Shown here one piece after another: positions 55,882 through 64,000 of a DNA stretch of 64,000 nt. The notes under the pieces were generated by a model. It was not told where the DNA came from, searched no databases, and worked only from the letters and a program-made list of their open reading frames with translations. The DNA comes from Albibacterium bauzanense. Its GTDB lineage: Bacteria > Bacteroidota > Bacteroidia > Sphingobacteriales > Sphingobacteriaceae. Location: contig NZ_SMGO01000002.1 of assembly GCF_004339765.1 (NCBI RefSeq), positions 124,001 to 188,000 on the forward strand, read 5' to 3'. Within the stretch, counting starts at the first letter, position 1, and each line of letters starts with the position of its first letter. Both the position numbers and the translations under genes were made by a program.

Positions 55882-56813
55882 TTCATTACCGGCTGAGGAA
55901 CTTTAACATAGTAACCCGTCCCGTCATAAGGTCTTTTAAGTGGGTGCTCCTGACATTCAACAGAGCAGCAGCCTTCTAATTGTTCGCCACAAGCATCGCA
56001 TTGATTAAAATGCTCATTACATTCCGGGTTAGCACAATTAATCATCTTGTTTGTCTTCGCACCGCAATTCCGGCAAGTAGCAATAACAGTAGGATTTACC
56101 GTATTAACATCTACTGCAACCCGGTTGTCAAATACATAACACTGGCCATCAAAATCTTTCCCCTCAGCTTCCTTCCCGTATTTAATAATGCCACCATGTA
56201 ATTGATAAACATCTTTAAAGCCCTCCTTAAGCAACAAGGCAGATGCTTTTTCACATTTAATACCTCCGGTACAATAGGTTACTATCTTCTTATCTTTAAA
56301 CTTAGCAAGTTCATTGATCTTAGACGGGAAGTCACGAAAGTTCTCAATATCCAGGGTAACTGCATTTTTGAAACGCCCTAACTGATGCTCATAATTAGAA
56401 CGAACATCCAGGATCACAACATCTTCTGCGTCTTTCATCTCCAAAAACTCATTCGGCTCCAAATAAGTACCGGTTTGCTTATTCGGATTAATGACAGTCG
56501 GGTCTTTTAAACCTGAATGAACAATCTCTGATTTATAACGGCAATGCATTTTAATAAAAGAAGGCTCTTCAACATCATCGATCTTAAAATCTACTTTCGC
56601 AAAGCGTTCATCTGCATGAATAGCATCGATGTATTTCCTACAAGATTCTTTCGTGCCAGAAACTGTTCCATTCAAACCTTCATCAGCAACGATAATTCGT
56701 CCGACTAAGTTTAATGATTTACAAAATTCAAGGTGTTCTGCGGCAAATTCTTCTGCATTCACCAAAGGGCTGTAGCAATAGTACAGCAAGGTCTGATAGC
56801 TTGTTTTCATCAT
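55875..56813 (-). CDS. trhO: tRNA uridine(34) hydroxylase, rhodanese-like
   Basis: The 312-residue protein (YceA/UPF0176 family) has an N-terminal ferredoxin-like domain (about 1-110), a rhodanese domain (about 115-225) with active-site Cys in VTYCTGGIKCEKA, and a C-terminal Cys-rich tail (CRNCGAKTNKMINCANPEC and CDACGEQLEGCC) that should bind zinc. Known members hydroxylate U34 of tRNAs using oxygen. The gene is convergent with yebC. The first Met is doubled (MMKTSYQ). Confidence 0.9.
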   Translation of the reverse strand: MMKTSYQTLLYYCYSPLVNAEEFAAEHLEFCKSLNLVGRIIVADEGLNGTVSGTKESCRKYIDAIHADERFAKVDFKIDDVEEPSFIKMHCRYKSEIVHSGLKDPTVINPNKQTGTYLEPNEFLEMKDAEDVVILDVRSNYEHQLGRFKNAVTLDIENFRDFPSKINELAKFKDKKIVTYCTGGIKCEKASALLLKEGFKDVYQLHGGIIKYGKEAEGKDFDGQCYVFDNRVAVDVNTVNPTVIATCRNCGAKTNKMINCANPECNEHFNQCDACGEQLEGCCSVECQEHPLKRPYDGTGYYVKVPQPVMKA

Positions 56814-56854
56814 ATCATTGATACCGCTGCAAACGGCGTTTAATGTTTTTTTTT

Positions 56855-56862
56855 CAAAGGTA
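56855..56862 (-). promoter_or_regulatory. -7 promoter element (TACCTTTG) for trhO
   Basis: Exact TAnnTTTG on the minus strand, 41 nt before the trhO start, in the gap shared with the divergent DUF4153 gene. Confidence 0.55.
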
Positions 56863-56899
56863 GAAAAAATGAATTAAATTCACATTCAAGAAAAAGATT

Positions 56900-58717
56900 A
56901 TGGTCAAGATCCCATCCTTATCAAGCTTATGGCAGAAAAGCAGAAATACACTTCTCCGCTTTCCGTTACAAACTCTTATCTGCCTGACAGCTATGTCAGT
57001 ATGGATCTGGACAAACAATCATTCAGGTTCTGAGAATGAATATCAGTTCTACAAATTAATTGTATTATGCAACATAGCTTTTACACTTAGTTTGTCTGCC
57101 AATCTGTATGCGGAACAACAAAGATGGACACCGTTAAAAAGCATCGGACTGCAACTAGTGGCGCTTGTTTTATGTGCCGCTCTATTTCCACTTCTATCGC
57201 CTCAGCTATTTGAAGCCGACCTGTTTCGTTTACTTCTATTTATACTTGCCGGTCACCTTCTTGTTTCTTTTAGCGTTTATCCACGTTCTTCCAACATCCT
57301 CGATTTCTGGCATTTCAATAAAACTTTATTTCTTCGCTTTATCACTGCTTTCATATTTTCGGCAGTCTTATTCGCTGGCTTATCTGTTGCGCTTTTAACG
57401 ATAGATGCACTTTTCAATTATAACATCAGCGACAATATTTATTTCAATCTCTTTATCTTTCTGGCAACAGTTTTTAACAGCCTGTTCTTCCTTGCCGGTG
57501 TTCCAGACAGCTCGGATAATAACACTCAAGATAAAAGCTACCCGAAAGTATTGAAGATCTTTACCCAATATGTGCTAATTCCTCTGTTGACCATTTACTT
57601 CGGAATACTGGTTGTTTATGAACTAAAAATTGCCATCAACTCTGAACTACCAAACGGAATGGTTTCCATTCTAATATTAGGTTATGCAGTATTCGGAATC
57701 CTTTCCTATCTTCTTATTTATCCCATAAGCAATGATTCCGGCAATGAATGGATGCGCCAATTTTCGAAGTTCTTCTTCTGGCTAATGCTCCCTTTATTAC
57801 TCTTATTATTTGTAGCTATCTGGGTGCGTACCGATAATTACGGATTAACCGAAATGCGCTATTTTATTATCTTATTAGCAATCTGGCTATTGGCTCTGTG
57901 TCTTTACTTTATACTCCATAAGTCACCAAGTATCCAACTTATACCCATCAGTCTTTTTATACTGGCACTTTTATCAACTTATGGACCGCAGAGTCCTTTC
58001 AACCTATCCAAAAAGTCGCAACAAGCACGACTCCGGACATACATTCATCAACAAGATGAAAATGCCAATCGTGAGAAAACTTCTATTGTAAATTACCTGG
58101 TCAATTTTCACGGCTTAACTGCCTTACAAGAGTTCTCTTCTTCTAACTTAAGCAATATTCAAGAACAGATCGCCTTTAATACCGATTCGCTAAACAACAA
58201 CAACTATTTAATTAAAAGCAAATTACGAGATACCGCATTCGCTATATTATCCATTGACCCCAATGCGGCCTTGCCCTACGATCAATACATTAGTTTCAAT
58301 AATGCTGATAAAATTATTCCTATCAGCAGTTTCAACTACGCCTACTGGCTACAAAGTGGTTCAGATGAAGAACTGAATTCTCCGCTAGGAAAAATCAACA
58401 TAGAAAACAATAAAGATCAATCCTTATTAATTAAGATTGGAGAACAAGACAGCGTGAGTTTCGATGTCAACCAGCTTGGAAAAGATATCAGAACTCACTA
58501 CCAGCAACAAATAACAAACACTTCAGAGCCTAAATGGAATACTGATAAAAATAACAACGTTATAGTTCCTGCCGGGCAAATGAAATTATCTGCCAATAGC
58601 TCAAACTATAACGTTGAAATCAATATTCAAACCCTATTATCAACCCTATCAAATGATTCTACTGTACAAGAATATTCGATCTCTTTTACAGGCTACTTAC
58701 TGATATCAAACAAATAA
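56900..58717 (+). CDS. DUF4153 multi-pass membrane protein
   Basis: The 605-residue protein has about ten membrane helices in its first 370 residues (for example about 22-37, 48-66, 73-90, 96-113, 137-160). A soluble C-terminal part (about 385-605) follows, rich in Asn and Ser, with no recognised fold. It resembles DUF4153-family proteins, of unknown role. It is monocistronic and its end lies 29 bp from the convergent outer-membrane receptor gene. Confidence 0.78.
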   Translation: MVKIPSLSSLWQKSRNTLLRFPLQTLICLTAMSVWIWTNNHSGSENEYQFYKLIVLCNIAFTLSLSANLYAEQQRWTPLKSIGLQLVALVLCAALFPLLSPQLFEADLFRLLLFILAGHLLVSFSVYPRSSNILDFWHFNKTLFLRFITAFIFSAVLFAGLSVALLTIDALFNYNISDNIYFNLFIFLATVFNSLFFLAGVPDSSDNNTQDKSYPKVLKIFTQYVLIPLLTIYFGILVVYELKIAINSELPNGMVSILILGYAVFGILSYLLIYPISNDSGNEWMRQFSKFFFWLMLPLLLLLFVAIWVRTDNYGLTEMRYFIILLAIWLLALCLYFILHKSPSIQLIPISLFILALLSTYGPQSPFNLSKKSQQARLRTYIHQQDENANREKTSIVNYLVNFHGLTALQEFSSSNLSNIQEQIAFNTDSLNNNNYLIKSKLRDTAFAILSIDPNAALPYDQYISFNNADKIIPISSFNYAYWLQSGSDEELNSPLGKINIENNKDQSLLIKIGEQDSVSFDVNQLGKDIRTHYQQQITNTSEPKWNTDKNNNVIVPAGQMKLSANSSNYNVEINIQTLLSTLSNDSTVQEYSISFTGYLLISNK

Positions 58718-58746
58718 GCAGTCCTGAATTATATTATTAAACTCAA

Positions 58747-61191
58747 TTACATACCCGGGCCGCCTACATCGCCGCCACCCATATCGTCACCACCCATATT
58801 TGGCTCTTGATCGCCAGAGTTTCTTGCAGCACCTTCTTTCAATGAACCGAAGGTGTAGCTTATGCTAAAGCTTAAATAACGCGACTGTCTTCTAAAATCA
58901 CTTACTTCAACGAAGTTCGGCTGTGTTAATGTTCTTGAAAACTGTTGGTTGTTGAAAACATCTGACAAGCGCAATGCTAAATTAACTTTCCTATCCAATA
59001 CTGCTTTCCGTAAACCGATATCACTAATCAACATACCTTTCATTTCTCCTTGAGCAATGGCTCTAGGACCCATATAGCGAACAAAAGCGTATCCTCTAAA
59101 ACCATACGGCAATGGGAAGAAGGTTGAAAAACGACCTGTTAAAGATACATTTGAGTTCTCACGGTCAAACCCAAGTACTTCACTTTTTCGTACACCTATA
59201 TTTAAACGTACATTCCATTGTGGAACAATGTCTGCACTGGCACCTGTTTCCAATCCATAATAGTTCTCTTTACCAATATTATCGAAAGTGGTAAAAGATA
59301 TCCCCTCAGAATCTACTGTTGTAATTCGCTGAATAGGATTATTACTGTTTCTATAGAAAACCGAAGCAAAAAGATTAAACTGATTGATAAACTTTCCGTA
59401 GCTAAATTCGAATGAGTTAGTAACACTTGGCTTCAATTCAGGATTACCGGATTGAATATTCTCAGGATTTGAATAATCTATAAACGGACTCAATTGATTC
59501 CAACGAGGGCTACGTGCTCTGCGGCTGTAACTAACCTTAATATTATCTTCATTCTTTAAACGATACGCAAGATTAACCGTTGGTATCAGGTTCAAAAAGT
59601 TATTGCTGTATGATTGGCCCAACAAAGGTTGTTCCGCATCTAAAACTGATTTTTCTAACCTGGCACCCGCCTGCACACTTAAACGCTCAATACTAGTACG
59701 ATACATGGCATACAATGAATACTGCTGCTCTTTAGATGTTAAATCATCCATCCTATCTGTCATAAGAACATATTCCTCTGTTTGAGGATCAAATTGATAA
59801 GGATTAAACTGATCGCTATCCTTCTCCCAGTCTCCTCTAAATCCAGCCTCTAAACTCGAATTCTCTCCAAGAGGCTGAACATAGTCACCCTGAACAGTAA
59901 AACCATGATCACCTCCGGTAGAAACCTGGCGTTGCAGATAATCCAACTCATCCCAATCACTTTGTTGATCAAATATCTCGGTTTGATCATTATCTCTTGT
60001 TGAATAATATGCCTGTAAGTCAAGTATTTGATCCTCATTAGCAAATGTTTGCTTAAAATCTATCCCTGCTCTATAATTCATCATCGATCTTTCAGAACTA
60101 ATAGCCCGATTATAACCCGATGTTAATTGATTATTATCATCCAATGTGCGTGTAATCAATGTTTCATTTTCATTCTCAGTATCCCGTCCTAAACCAAAGA
60201 AAACACCAAAAGTACTTTTATCAGTTACTTCATAAAAAAGGTTACCTGTATAAGAAAAATCACTTTCCTTTTCTAAACCATTTCGCTGCTGATCGGTAGA
60301 AAACGAAGGGCTTACTAAGTTCTGTCTGAAAACACTGCTGTTAGAAGGATCACGTTCAGAGTCAAAGCTAATGCTATTGTTAAAACCAATCCTATTACGG
60401 GTTACATTCACATTAAGAGAAGGCGAATACCTGTTAGCCGTAGTAGTAGCCAAAGAAGCAATACCACTTACACCTATTAATCTATTTGATTTAGTAATAA
60501 TATTTAATACAATTCCGCCCTGCTCTGTAGTATAACGAGCCGACGGGCTTGTTATCACTTCAACTTTTTCAATAGTTCCTGATGGAACCAATTTTAATAC
60601 CGTTGCAATATCACTGCCATAAACCGTAGAAGGCCTGCCATCAATCAATACTGTTAAATTCTGCCCCATAACACTCGGACTTCCATTTTCATCCATTTCC
60701 ACCATTGGTATCTGCTCCAATACTTCTGTAGCATTTACACTCATAGATTGAATATCAGGCGTCATATTAAAAGTTGTCCTGTCCAATCCATATTCTACCG
60801 CCGGAGCTGCCTTTTCTATCACCACTGCATCCAGCAAACGAGAATCCTGATTCAAGGTAATTACACCTAAATTATGTGAAGTTGTTCCTATTTGAATATT
60901 TCCAACCACCTTCTGAACAAAACCTACGAAACTTATTCGGATAGCATAATTTCCGGCTGCAACATCTGTAAACTCAAATCTTCCATTAGAAGCAGTTTGC
61001 ATATCTTTAACAATGGTTGAATCCGGCAACCTTAATAAAGAAACCGAAGCCAGTTCAACAGCATCTTTTGCATCATCAACTACCTGCCCTCTTAACCCTC
61101 CTCCTTGTTGAGCAAAAGCGCCATGAACAGCAAATAGCAATCCGGCAATCAATACTAGTTTAACATTTTTAATTAACGTAAGTTTGAACAT
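58747..61191 (-). CDS. TonB-receptor-like outer-membrane beta-barrel protein (OMP_b-brl_3)
   Basis: The 814-residue protein has a signal peptide (1-27), a CarboxypepD_reg-like domain (about 32-115), a plug-like domain (about 130-235: MSVNATEVLEQIPMVEMDEN, GQNLTVLIDGRPSTVYG) and a C-terminal barrel. It ends not in a barrel Phe but in a Gly/Asp/Met-rich tail (GGDDMGGGDVGGPGM). It follows, in the same direction, a regulator-kinase pair, and both promoters share an operator-like repeat. Its substrate is unknown; a metal or peptide is possible. Confidence 0.88.
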   Translation of the reverse strand: MFKLTLIKNVKLVLIAGLLFAVHGAFAQQGGGLRGQVVDDAKDAVELASVSLLRLPDSTIVKDMQTASNGRFEFTDVAAGNYAIRISFVGFVQKVVGNIQIGTTSHNLGVITLNQDSRLLDAVVIEKAAPAVEYGLDRTTFNMTPDIQSMSVNATEVLEQIPMVEMDENGSPSVMGQNLTVLIDGRPSTVYGSDIATVLKLVPSGTIEKVEVITSPSARYTTEQGGIVLNIITKSNRLIGVSGIASLATTTANRYSPSLNVNVTRNRIGFNNSISFDSERDPSNSSVFRQNLVSPSFSTDQQRNGLEKESDFSYTGNLFYEVTDKSTFGVFFGLGRDTENENETLITRTLDDNNQLTSGYNRAISSERSMMNYRAGIDFKQTFANEDQILDLQAYYSTRDNDQTEIFDQQSDWDELDYLQRQVSTGGDHGFTVQGDYVQPLGENSSLEAGFRGDWEKDSDQFNPYQFDPQTEEYVLMTDRMDDLTSKEQQYSLYAMYRTSIERLSVQAGARLEKSVLDAEQPLLGQSYSNNFLNLIPTVNLAYRLKNEDNIKVSYSRRARSPRWNQLSPFIDYSNPENIQSGNPELKPSVTNSFEFSYGKFINQFNLFASVFYRNSNNPIQRITTVDSEGISFTTFDNIGKENYYGLETGASADIVPQWNVRLNIGVRKSEVLGFDRENSNVSLTGRFSTFFPLPYGFRGYAFVRYMGPRAIAQGEMKGMLISDIGLRKAVLDRKVNLALRLSDVFNNQQFSRTLTQPNFVEVSDFRRQSRYLSFSISYTFGSLKEGAARNSGDQEPNMGGDDMGGGDVGGPGM

Positions 61192-61227
61192 AACATCTAA
61201 GGCTTTTTAATTCATTTTATAATACCA

Positions 61228-61239
61228 TCTCTATAGAGA
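61228..61239. promoter_or_regulatory. 12-bp palindrome TCTCTATAGAGA
   Basis: A perfect palindrome 36 bp upstream of the receptor start, between the start codon and the direct-repeat operator. It would lie in the 5' leader of the mRNA. Its role is unknown and a chance occurrence is possible. Confidence 0.3.
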
Positions 61240-61290
61240 GACACGGTTAAAAGTATATGGTTTAAAATTACCGCAGATATTTAAATACAA

Positions 61291-61319
61291 TTTGATGCAA
61301 ATTTGAAGGAATCTTGAAG
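61291..61319. promoter_or_regulatory. direct-repeat operator upstream of the receptor gene
   Basis: TTGATG (61292), TTGAAG (61303) and TTGAAG (61314) recur at exactly 11-bp steps, as expected for an OmpR/PhoB-type regulator. The 18 bases 61291-61308 match 63319-63336 at 16 of 18 positions. On the minus strand the element lies 9 nt upstream of a weak -7-like AATATCTG (61274-61281). Confidence 0.65.
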
Positions 61320-61362
61320 TATGCCTTATAAGCACCTATCAATGGTAACAATTATAACGATA

Positions 61363-62613
61363 TTAGAAAGAGAGACGAAGGATGTGCATACTATCCCGAT
61401 AATCATAACTAATATCAATGTTGCTTTGCTCACAAATCTGCTTTACAATAGCAAGGCCCAAACCAACTGATTCATTACTCTGATTATTCTTAATAAAACG
61501 ATTGAACATCTTCTCAGCAGGAAAATTCAAAGGGTCTCCTGAATTAGATATTTCCAACCTGGCAGGAGTTAACTCCACGCGGATAACCCCATCCTTTATA
61601 TTATGGCGTATAGCATTTCCTATCAAATTATTCAATAAGATATTGCTCAATAAAGGATGGATCTTCACTTTAACATGATCTGCAATTTGCTTTTCTAAGT
61701 GAAGCGATTTCATCTCAATAAGCTCTTGGAATGCAAAAAGGCTATCATTCAATACCTGACTAAAATTAACTGTTTCCTGCGACTCAAATTCACGGTTATC
61801 AAGCTTCGTTATTAACGTTAACGACTGCCCTACTTTACTTAATTTCTCTACCGCATCATGCGCACTTACAATCAATTTAGCCTGCTCATCATCAATTTGC
61901 GACTCAAGCAATAACTCCAGCTTACCCATAATAATAGCAAGAGGAGTTTGCATTTCATGCGATGCATTTTCTGTAAACTCCTTTAAAGTCTGATAGTCTT
62001 TAAGCGCCTTATTCGTCATCAGGCTTAAGAAGTTATTCAATTTCTTAAATTCTGTCGTTTTCGTTTCCATCAGGCGAAGCGGCTTCTTCTGCTGCAATCT
62101 AAACTCTTGCATCGCCTTTAGGGTTCTATTAAAAGGCAATAAAACTTTTCTGGAAATCAATATACTTACCAAGCCGGTTACAACCAGCATAATCAAAAAG
62201 ATAGTGCTGATAGATTTAACCACAGCAGTGGTAATATCGCGGGTGTCCACAATGGCCCCATAAGTTGAGATATAAAAATGATGACCGCCAATTATTTGTG
62301 ACGTTGAAACCTTTAACTGTGGTTCTTTACGCCTTAAATAACGTGTATATACAAGCGTATCTGTTACGGAAAGCCTGGTTTTTGGGGTAGACATGGCCAG
62401 CTCACTGATCTCCATCCTATTTTGAGATAAGGAATCAGGAATAACTCCCCTGTTCAATTCTCTAATCGTAAAATCAATGTTCTTCCTCAAATACTTTACC
62501 TGCTCATAATCCACCTCTGATTTTATGGAATAATAAGAAAGCAAACCACCAATGATAAGCACCACAAAGGTGATTACTAAATACCAAAGAGTGAACTTCT
62601 GGATGAGTTTCAT
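61363..62613 (-). CDS. sensor histidine kinase paired with the OmpR-type regulator
   Basis: The 416-residue kinase has helices at about 8-28 and 134-154, a 105-residue periplasmic region, a linker and HisKA with His219 in TENASHEMQTPLAII. HATPase boxes are LLNNLIGNAIRH and GLGLAIVKQI; the G1 box is unusual (LEISNSGDPLNFPAEK). Its ATG overlaps the regulator's stop codon (TAATG), so both are translated from one mRNA. It probably phosphorylates the regulator and, through it, controls the receptor gene. Confidence 0.91.
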   Translation of the reverse strand: MKLIQKFTLWYLVITFVVLIIGGLLSYYSIKSEVDYEQVKYLRKNIDFTIRELNRGVIPDSLSQNRMEISELAMSTPKTRLSVTDTLVYTRYLRRKEPQLKVSTSQIIGGHHFYISTYGAIVDTRDITTAVVKSISTIFLIMLVVTGLVSILISRKVLLPFNRTLKAMQEFRLQQKKPLRLMETKTTEFKKLNNFLSLMTNKALKDYQTLKEFTENASHEMQTPLAIIMGKLELLLESQIDDEQAKLIVSAHDAVEKLSKVGQSLTLITKLDNREFESQETVNFSQVLNDSLFAFQELIEMKSLHLEKQIADHVKVKIHPLLSNILLNNLIGNAIRHNIKDGVIRVELTPARLEISNSGDPLNFPAEKMFNRFIKNNQSNESVGLGLAIVKQICEQSNIDISYDYRDSMHILRLSF

Positions 62614-63293
62614 TACTTATTTGTGTTTAGCTTATACCCCAGCCCATATACTGTTTCAATATAATCTTTACCATCCGCCTGCACAATCTTCTTCCTTAAA
62701 TTCTTAACATGCTGATAAACGAAATCAAAGTTCATAAGATTATCTGTATAATCACCCCAAAGATGTTCAGCAATGGTTTGGCGTGTCAATACACGATTCT
62801 GATTGGTAAGAAAATACAAAAGCAGCGCATACTCTTTCCGGGTAAGATCAAGCATGTTGTCATTTACACTTACCTCCATATTATCGGTATTAATATAAAT
62901 CTCATTAAAGCGGATCTCATAAGCTCCCTGCAGATATTTTCTACGGTAGATAGCCTTTAAGCGCGCATTAAGCTCCGGCAAGTGGAATGGTTTTGTCAAA
63001 TAATCATCTGCACCCAACTCTAGTCCGTTAACCTTATCATCTAACGAGTTTTTAGCAGATATAATAAGAATTCCACTATCAATCTTCTCTGATTTAATAT
63101 GGCTCAAAATATCCAAACCATTTCCATCAGGCAGAATAATATCCAATACAATGCAATCGTATTTGAAACCATTCAGCTTATCAATCGCCTGAAAATGATT
63201 CGTAGCAAGTTCACAAATGTATCCTTCTCTGGTTAGGTAAGAAGTGATGTTTTGTGCTAATTCTTCGTTGTCTTCAATGACTAAAACCTTCAT
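62613..63293 (-). CDS. OmpR/PhoB-family response regulator
   Basis: The 226-residue regulator has a receiver domain (about 1-115; Asp51 in CIVLDIILPDGNG, Lys in TKPFHLPEL) and a winged-helix DNA-binding domain (about 125-224; LTRKEYALLLYFLTNQNRVL, then YIETVYGLGYKL). Upstream of it lies a promoter with an 11-bp direct repeat, also present before the receptor gene, suggesting autoregulation. It is the first gene of the regulator-kinase-receptor run. Confidence 0.94.
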   Translation of the reverse strand: MKVLVIEDNEELAQNITSYLTREGYICELATNHFQAIDKLNGFKYDCIVLDIILPDGNGLDILSHIKSEKIDSGILIISAKNSLDDKVNGLELGADDYLTKPFHLPELNARLKAIYRRKYLQGAYEIRFNEIYINTDNMEVSVNDNMLDLTRKEYALLLYFLTNQNRVLTRQTIAEHLWGDYTDNLMNFDFVYQHVKNLRKKIVQADGKDYIETVYGLGYKLNTNK

Positions 63294-63301
63294 TTATAGC
63301 A

Positions 63302-63309
63302 CAAATATA
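63302..63309 (-). promoter_or_regulatory. -7 promoter element (TATATTTG) for the response regulator
   Basis: Exact TAnnTTTG on the minus strand, 8 nt before the regulator ATG. The 18-bp operator lies 9 nt upstream of it, where a -33 box would be. Confidence 0.62.
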
Positions 63310-63318
63310 TATTTTGTT

Positions 63319-63336
63319 TTTGATGAAACTTTGAAG
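63319..63336. promoter_or_regulatory. direct-repeat operator upstream of the response regulator
   Basis: TTGATG (63320-63325) and TTGAAG (63331-63336) are 11 bp apart. The 18-mer TTTGATGAAACTTTGAAG differs at only two positions from TTTGATGCAAATTTGAAG at 61291-61308. It covers the expected -33 region. Confidence 0.65.
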
Positions 63337-63382
63337 CTAGCCTCTTACTAAAGAATTCACTTGTCCATACTTGACTAATATC

Positions 63383-63473
63383 AAACAGTAAACAGACAGT
63401 CCTTGACCAGTCCTTTTACCACTGCTTAACCACTGTTCAACCACTGTTTGACTACTGTTTAACCACTGTTTGA
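63383..63473. repeat. 11-bp-phased repeat array with CTGTTTRA units
   Basis: Seven units start at 63400, 63411, 63422, 63433, 63444, 63455 and 63466, exactly 11 bp apart; the last five carry CTG(T/C)T(T/C) cores such as ACTGTTTAACC. Two AAACAG copies in the other orientation lie at 63383 and 63390. The core is the same as that of the array at 22591-22691. The array fills the gap between the formimidoylglutamase end and the regulator gene. Confidence 0.8.
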
Positions 63474-63563
63474 GTATAGCGAATTTTAAAGACGTTTCTT
63501 TTTAAGAACGAAACAGACAATAAGATTGAATATTTTACGCTGGAATATTATAAGGTTTCTGCC

Positions 63564-64000
63564 CTAAATTAGCTTTTGATAGGTTCTCCACCATAAATCA
63601 GGGAGTTCGCCATCAATGGCTATTTGGTAGTCTTCATAACGACAAGGAACCATGTGGTAGCGCTCGTTAACCGATTTGGTGTTCGGGTAAGGAACTTGCA
63701 TCCACCAGCGATCTGACTTCTTGCTTTTCACAAAAACCACTTCATGCTCATCGGCAGTTAAAGAGGTTCGGTAGATCACATAAGCTGACTTTGGCTGCAA
63801 TGGGAAGTCTTTTTTGCGGCCGTAATACCCATCAATGAAATACCAGATCATTTGTGATAACAGAATAGCTGTTTGTCCGTTTTGATCTAAATCCGGATTA
63901 AATTCATAAAATCCAATGGAAGTAAGCTTATCGCTCATACCTGCATAACGACACATTTGGCAGGCTTCTTCGCCGTAAAAACCATTGGGACCAGCATTCG
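63564..64000 (-). CDS. formimidoylglutamase-like (arginase superfamily) enzyme, C-terminal part
   Basis: The open frame continues past the right edge of the window, so only about 145 C-terminal residues are seen. PNGFYGEEACQMCRYAGMSD and IGFYEFNPDLDQNGQTAIL match the end of Bacteroidota formimidoylglutamase/arginase-type hydrolases, with a Trp-rich tail (DRWWMQVPY, DLWWRTYQKLI). Such enzymes release formamide from N-formimino-glutamate in histidine breakdown. The metal-binding half is outside the window, so activity is not proven. Confidence 0.72.
   Translation of the reverse strand, partial: NAGPNGFYGEEACQMCRYAGMSDKLTSIGFYEFNPDLDQNGQTAILLSQMIWYFIDGYYGRKKDFPLQPKSAYVIYRTSLTADEHEVVFVKSKKSDRWWMQVPYPNTKSVNERYHMVPCRYEDYQIAIDGELPDLWWRTYQKLI

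Overview
The window is an AT-rich, gene-dense stretch of a chromosome from a member of the Bacteroidota, most likely order Sphingobacteriales (Solitalea/Pedobacter-like; the genus is a guess). The evidence is the repeated promoter element TAnnTTTG, sometimes with TTTG about 20 bp upstream, which is the Bacteroidota sigma-A promoter. The gene content agrees: fused RibBA, a b558-type SdhC-A-B operon, START-like and LptF/G neighbours, GH3-family protein, OMP_b-brl_3 outer-membrane protein and DUF4153. I see no rRNA, tRNA, IS element, prophage or CRISPR array. This is core chromosome, not an island.

Layout. 1-3.4 kb: end of a START-like gene, LptF/G permease, ribBA and a small membrane protein. 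3.5-10.5 kb: a five-gene phosphorelay/Che-like operon (REC-histidine kinase, a 1348-residue NIT-GAF-kinase with three receivers, a lone receiver, CheR and CheB). 10.6-12.7 kb: polyprenyl synthase and TerC. 12.7-16.7 kb (minus): recJ-lptB-GH3. 16.8-22.5 kb: metallo-hydrolase, OsmC, lipA, DoxX, LD-carboxypeptidase, metG. 22.6-29.1 kb (minus): frr, pyrH, asd, comM, ffh, with one beta-barrel gene on plus. 29.3-33.8 kb: SDR, sugar MFS, and a kinase/DinB/thioesterase operon. 33.9-38.1 kb: gltX, nitroreductase, and minus-strand NifU-like and Mrp iron-sulfur genes. 38.1-47.8 kb: an AsmA-like/GT51 transglycosylase, hpt, psd, a kinase, an ECF sigma/anti-sigma pair, Nif3, a zinc-ribbon protein, pepT and a tiny membrane protein. 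47.9-53.1 kb (minus): sdhCAB and degP. 53.3-58.7 kb: dapF, a lamin-tail lipoprotein, yebC, trhO, a DUF4153 protein. 58.7-64 kb (minus): a response regulator-kinase-outer-membrane receptor set and the end of a formimidoylglutamase.

The most interesting signals: (i) an 18-bp direct-repeat operator, 16/18 identical, placed the same distance upstream of a -7 element before both the OmpR-type regulator (63.3 kb) and the outer-membrane receptor gene (61.3 kb), suggesting a self-regulated two-component/receptor unit; (ii) two intergenic arrays of exactly 11-bp-phased CTGTTTRA repeats (22.6 and 63.4 kb), one arranged as a large dyad; (iii) four genes whose start codon lies exactly 4 nt after the -7 element, implying leaderless mRNAs; (iv) a fusion of an AsmA-like region to a GT51 peptidoglycan transglycosylase; (v) a 60-residue membrane-protein gene with a full promoter and a perfect 20-bp terminator.
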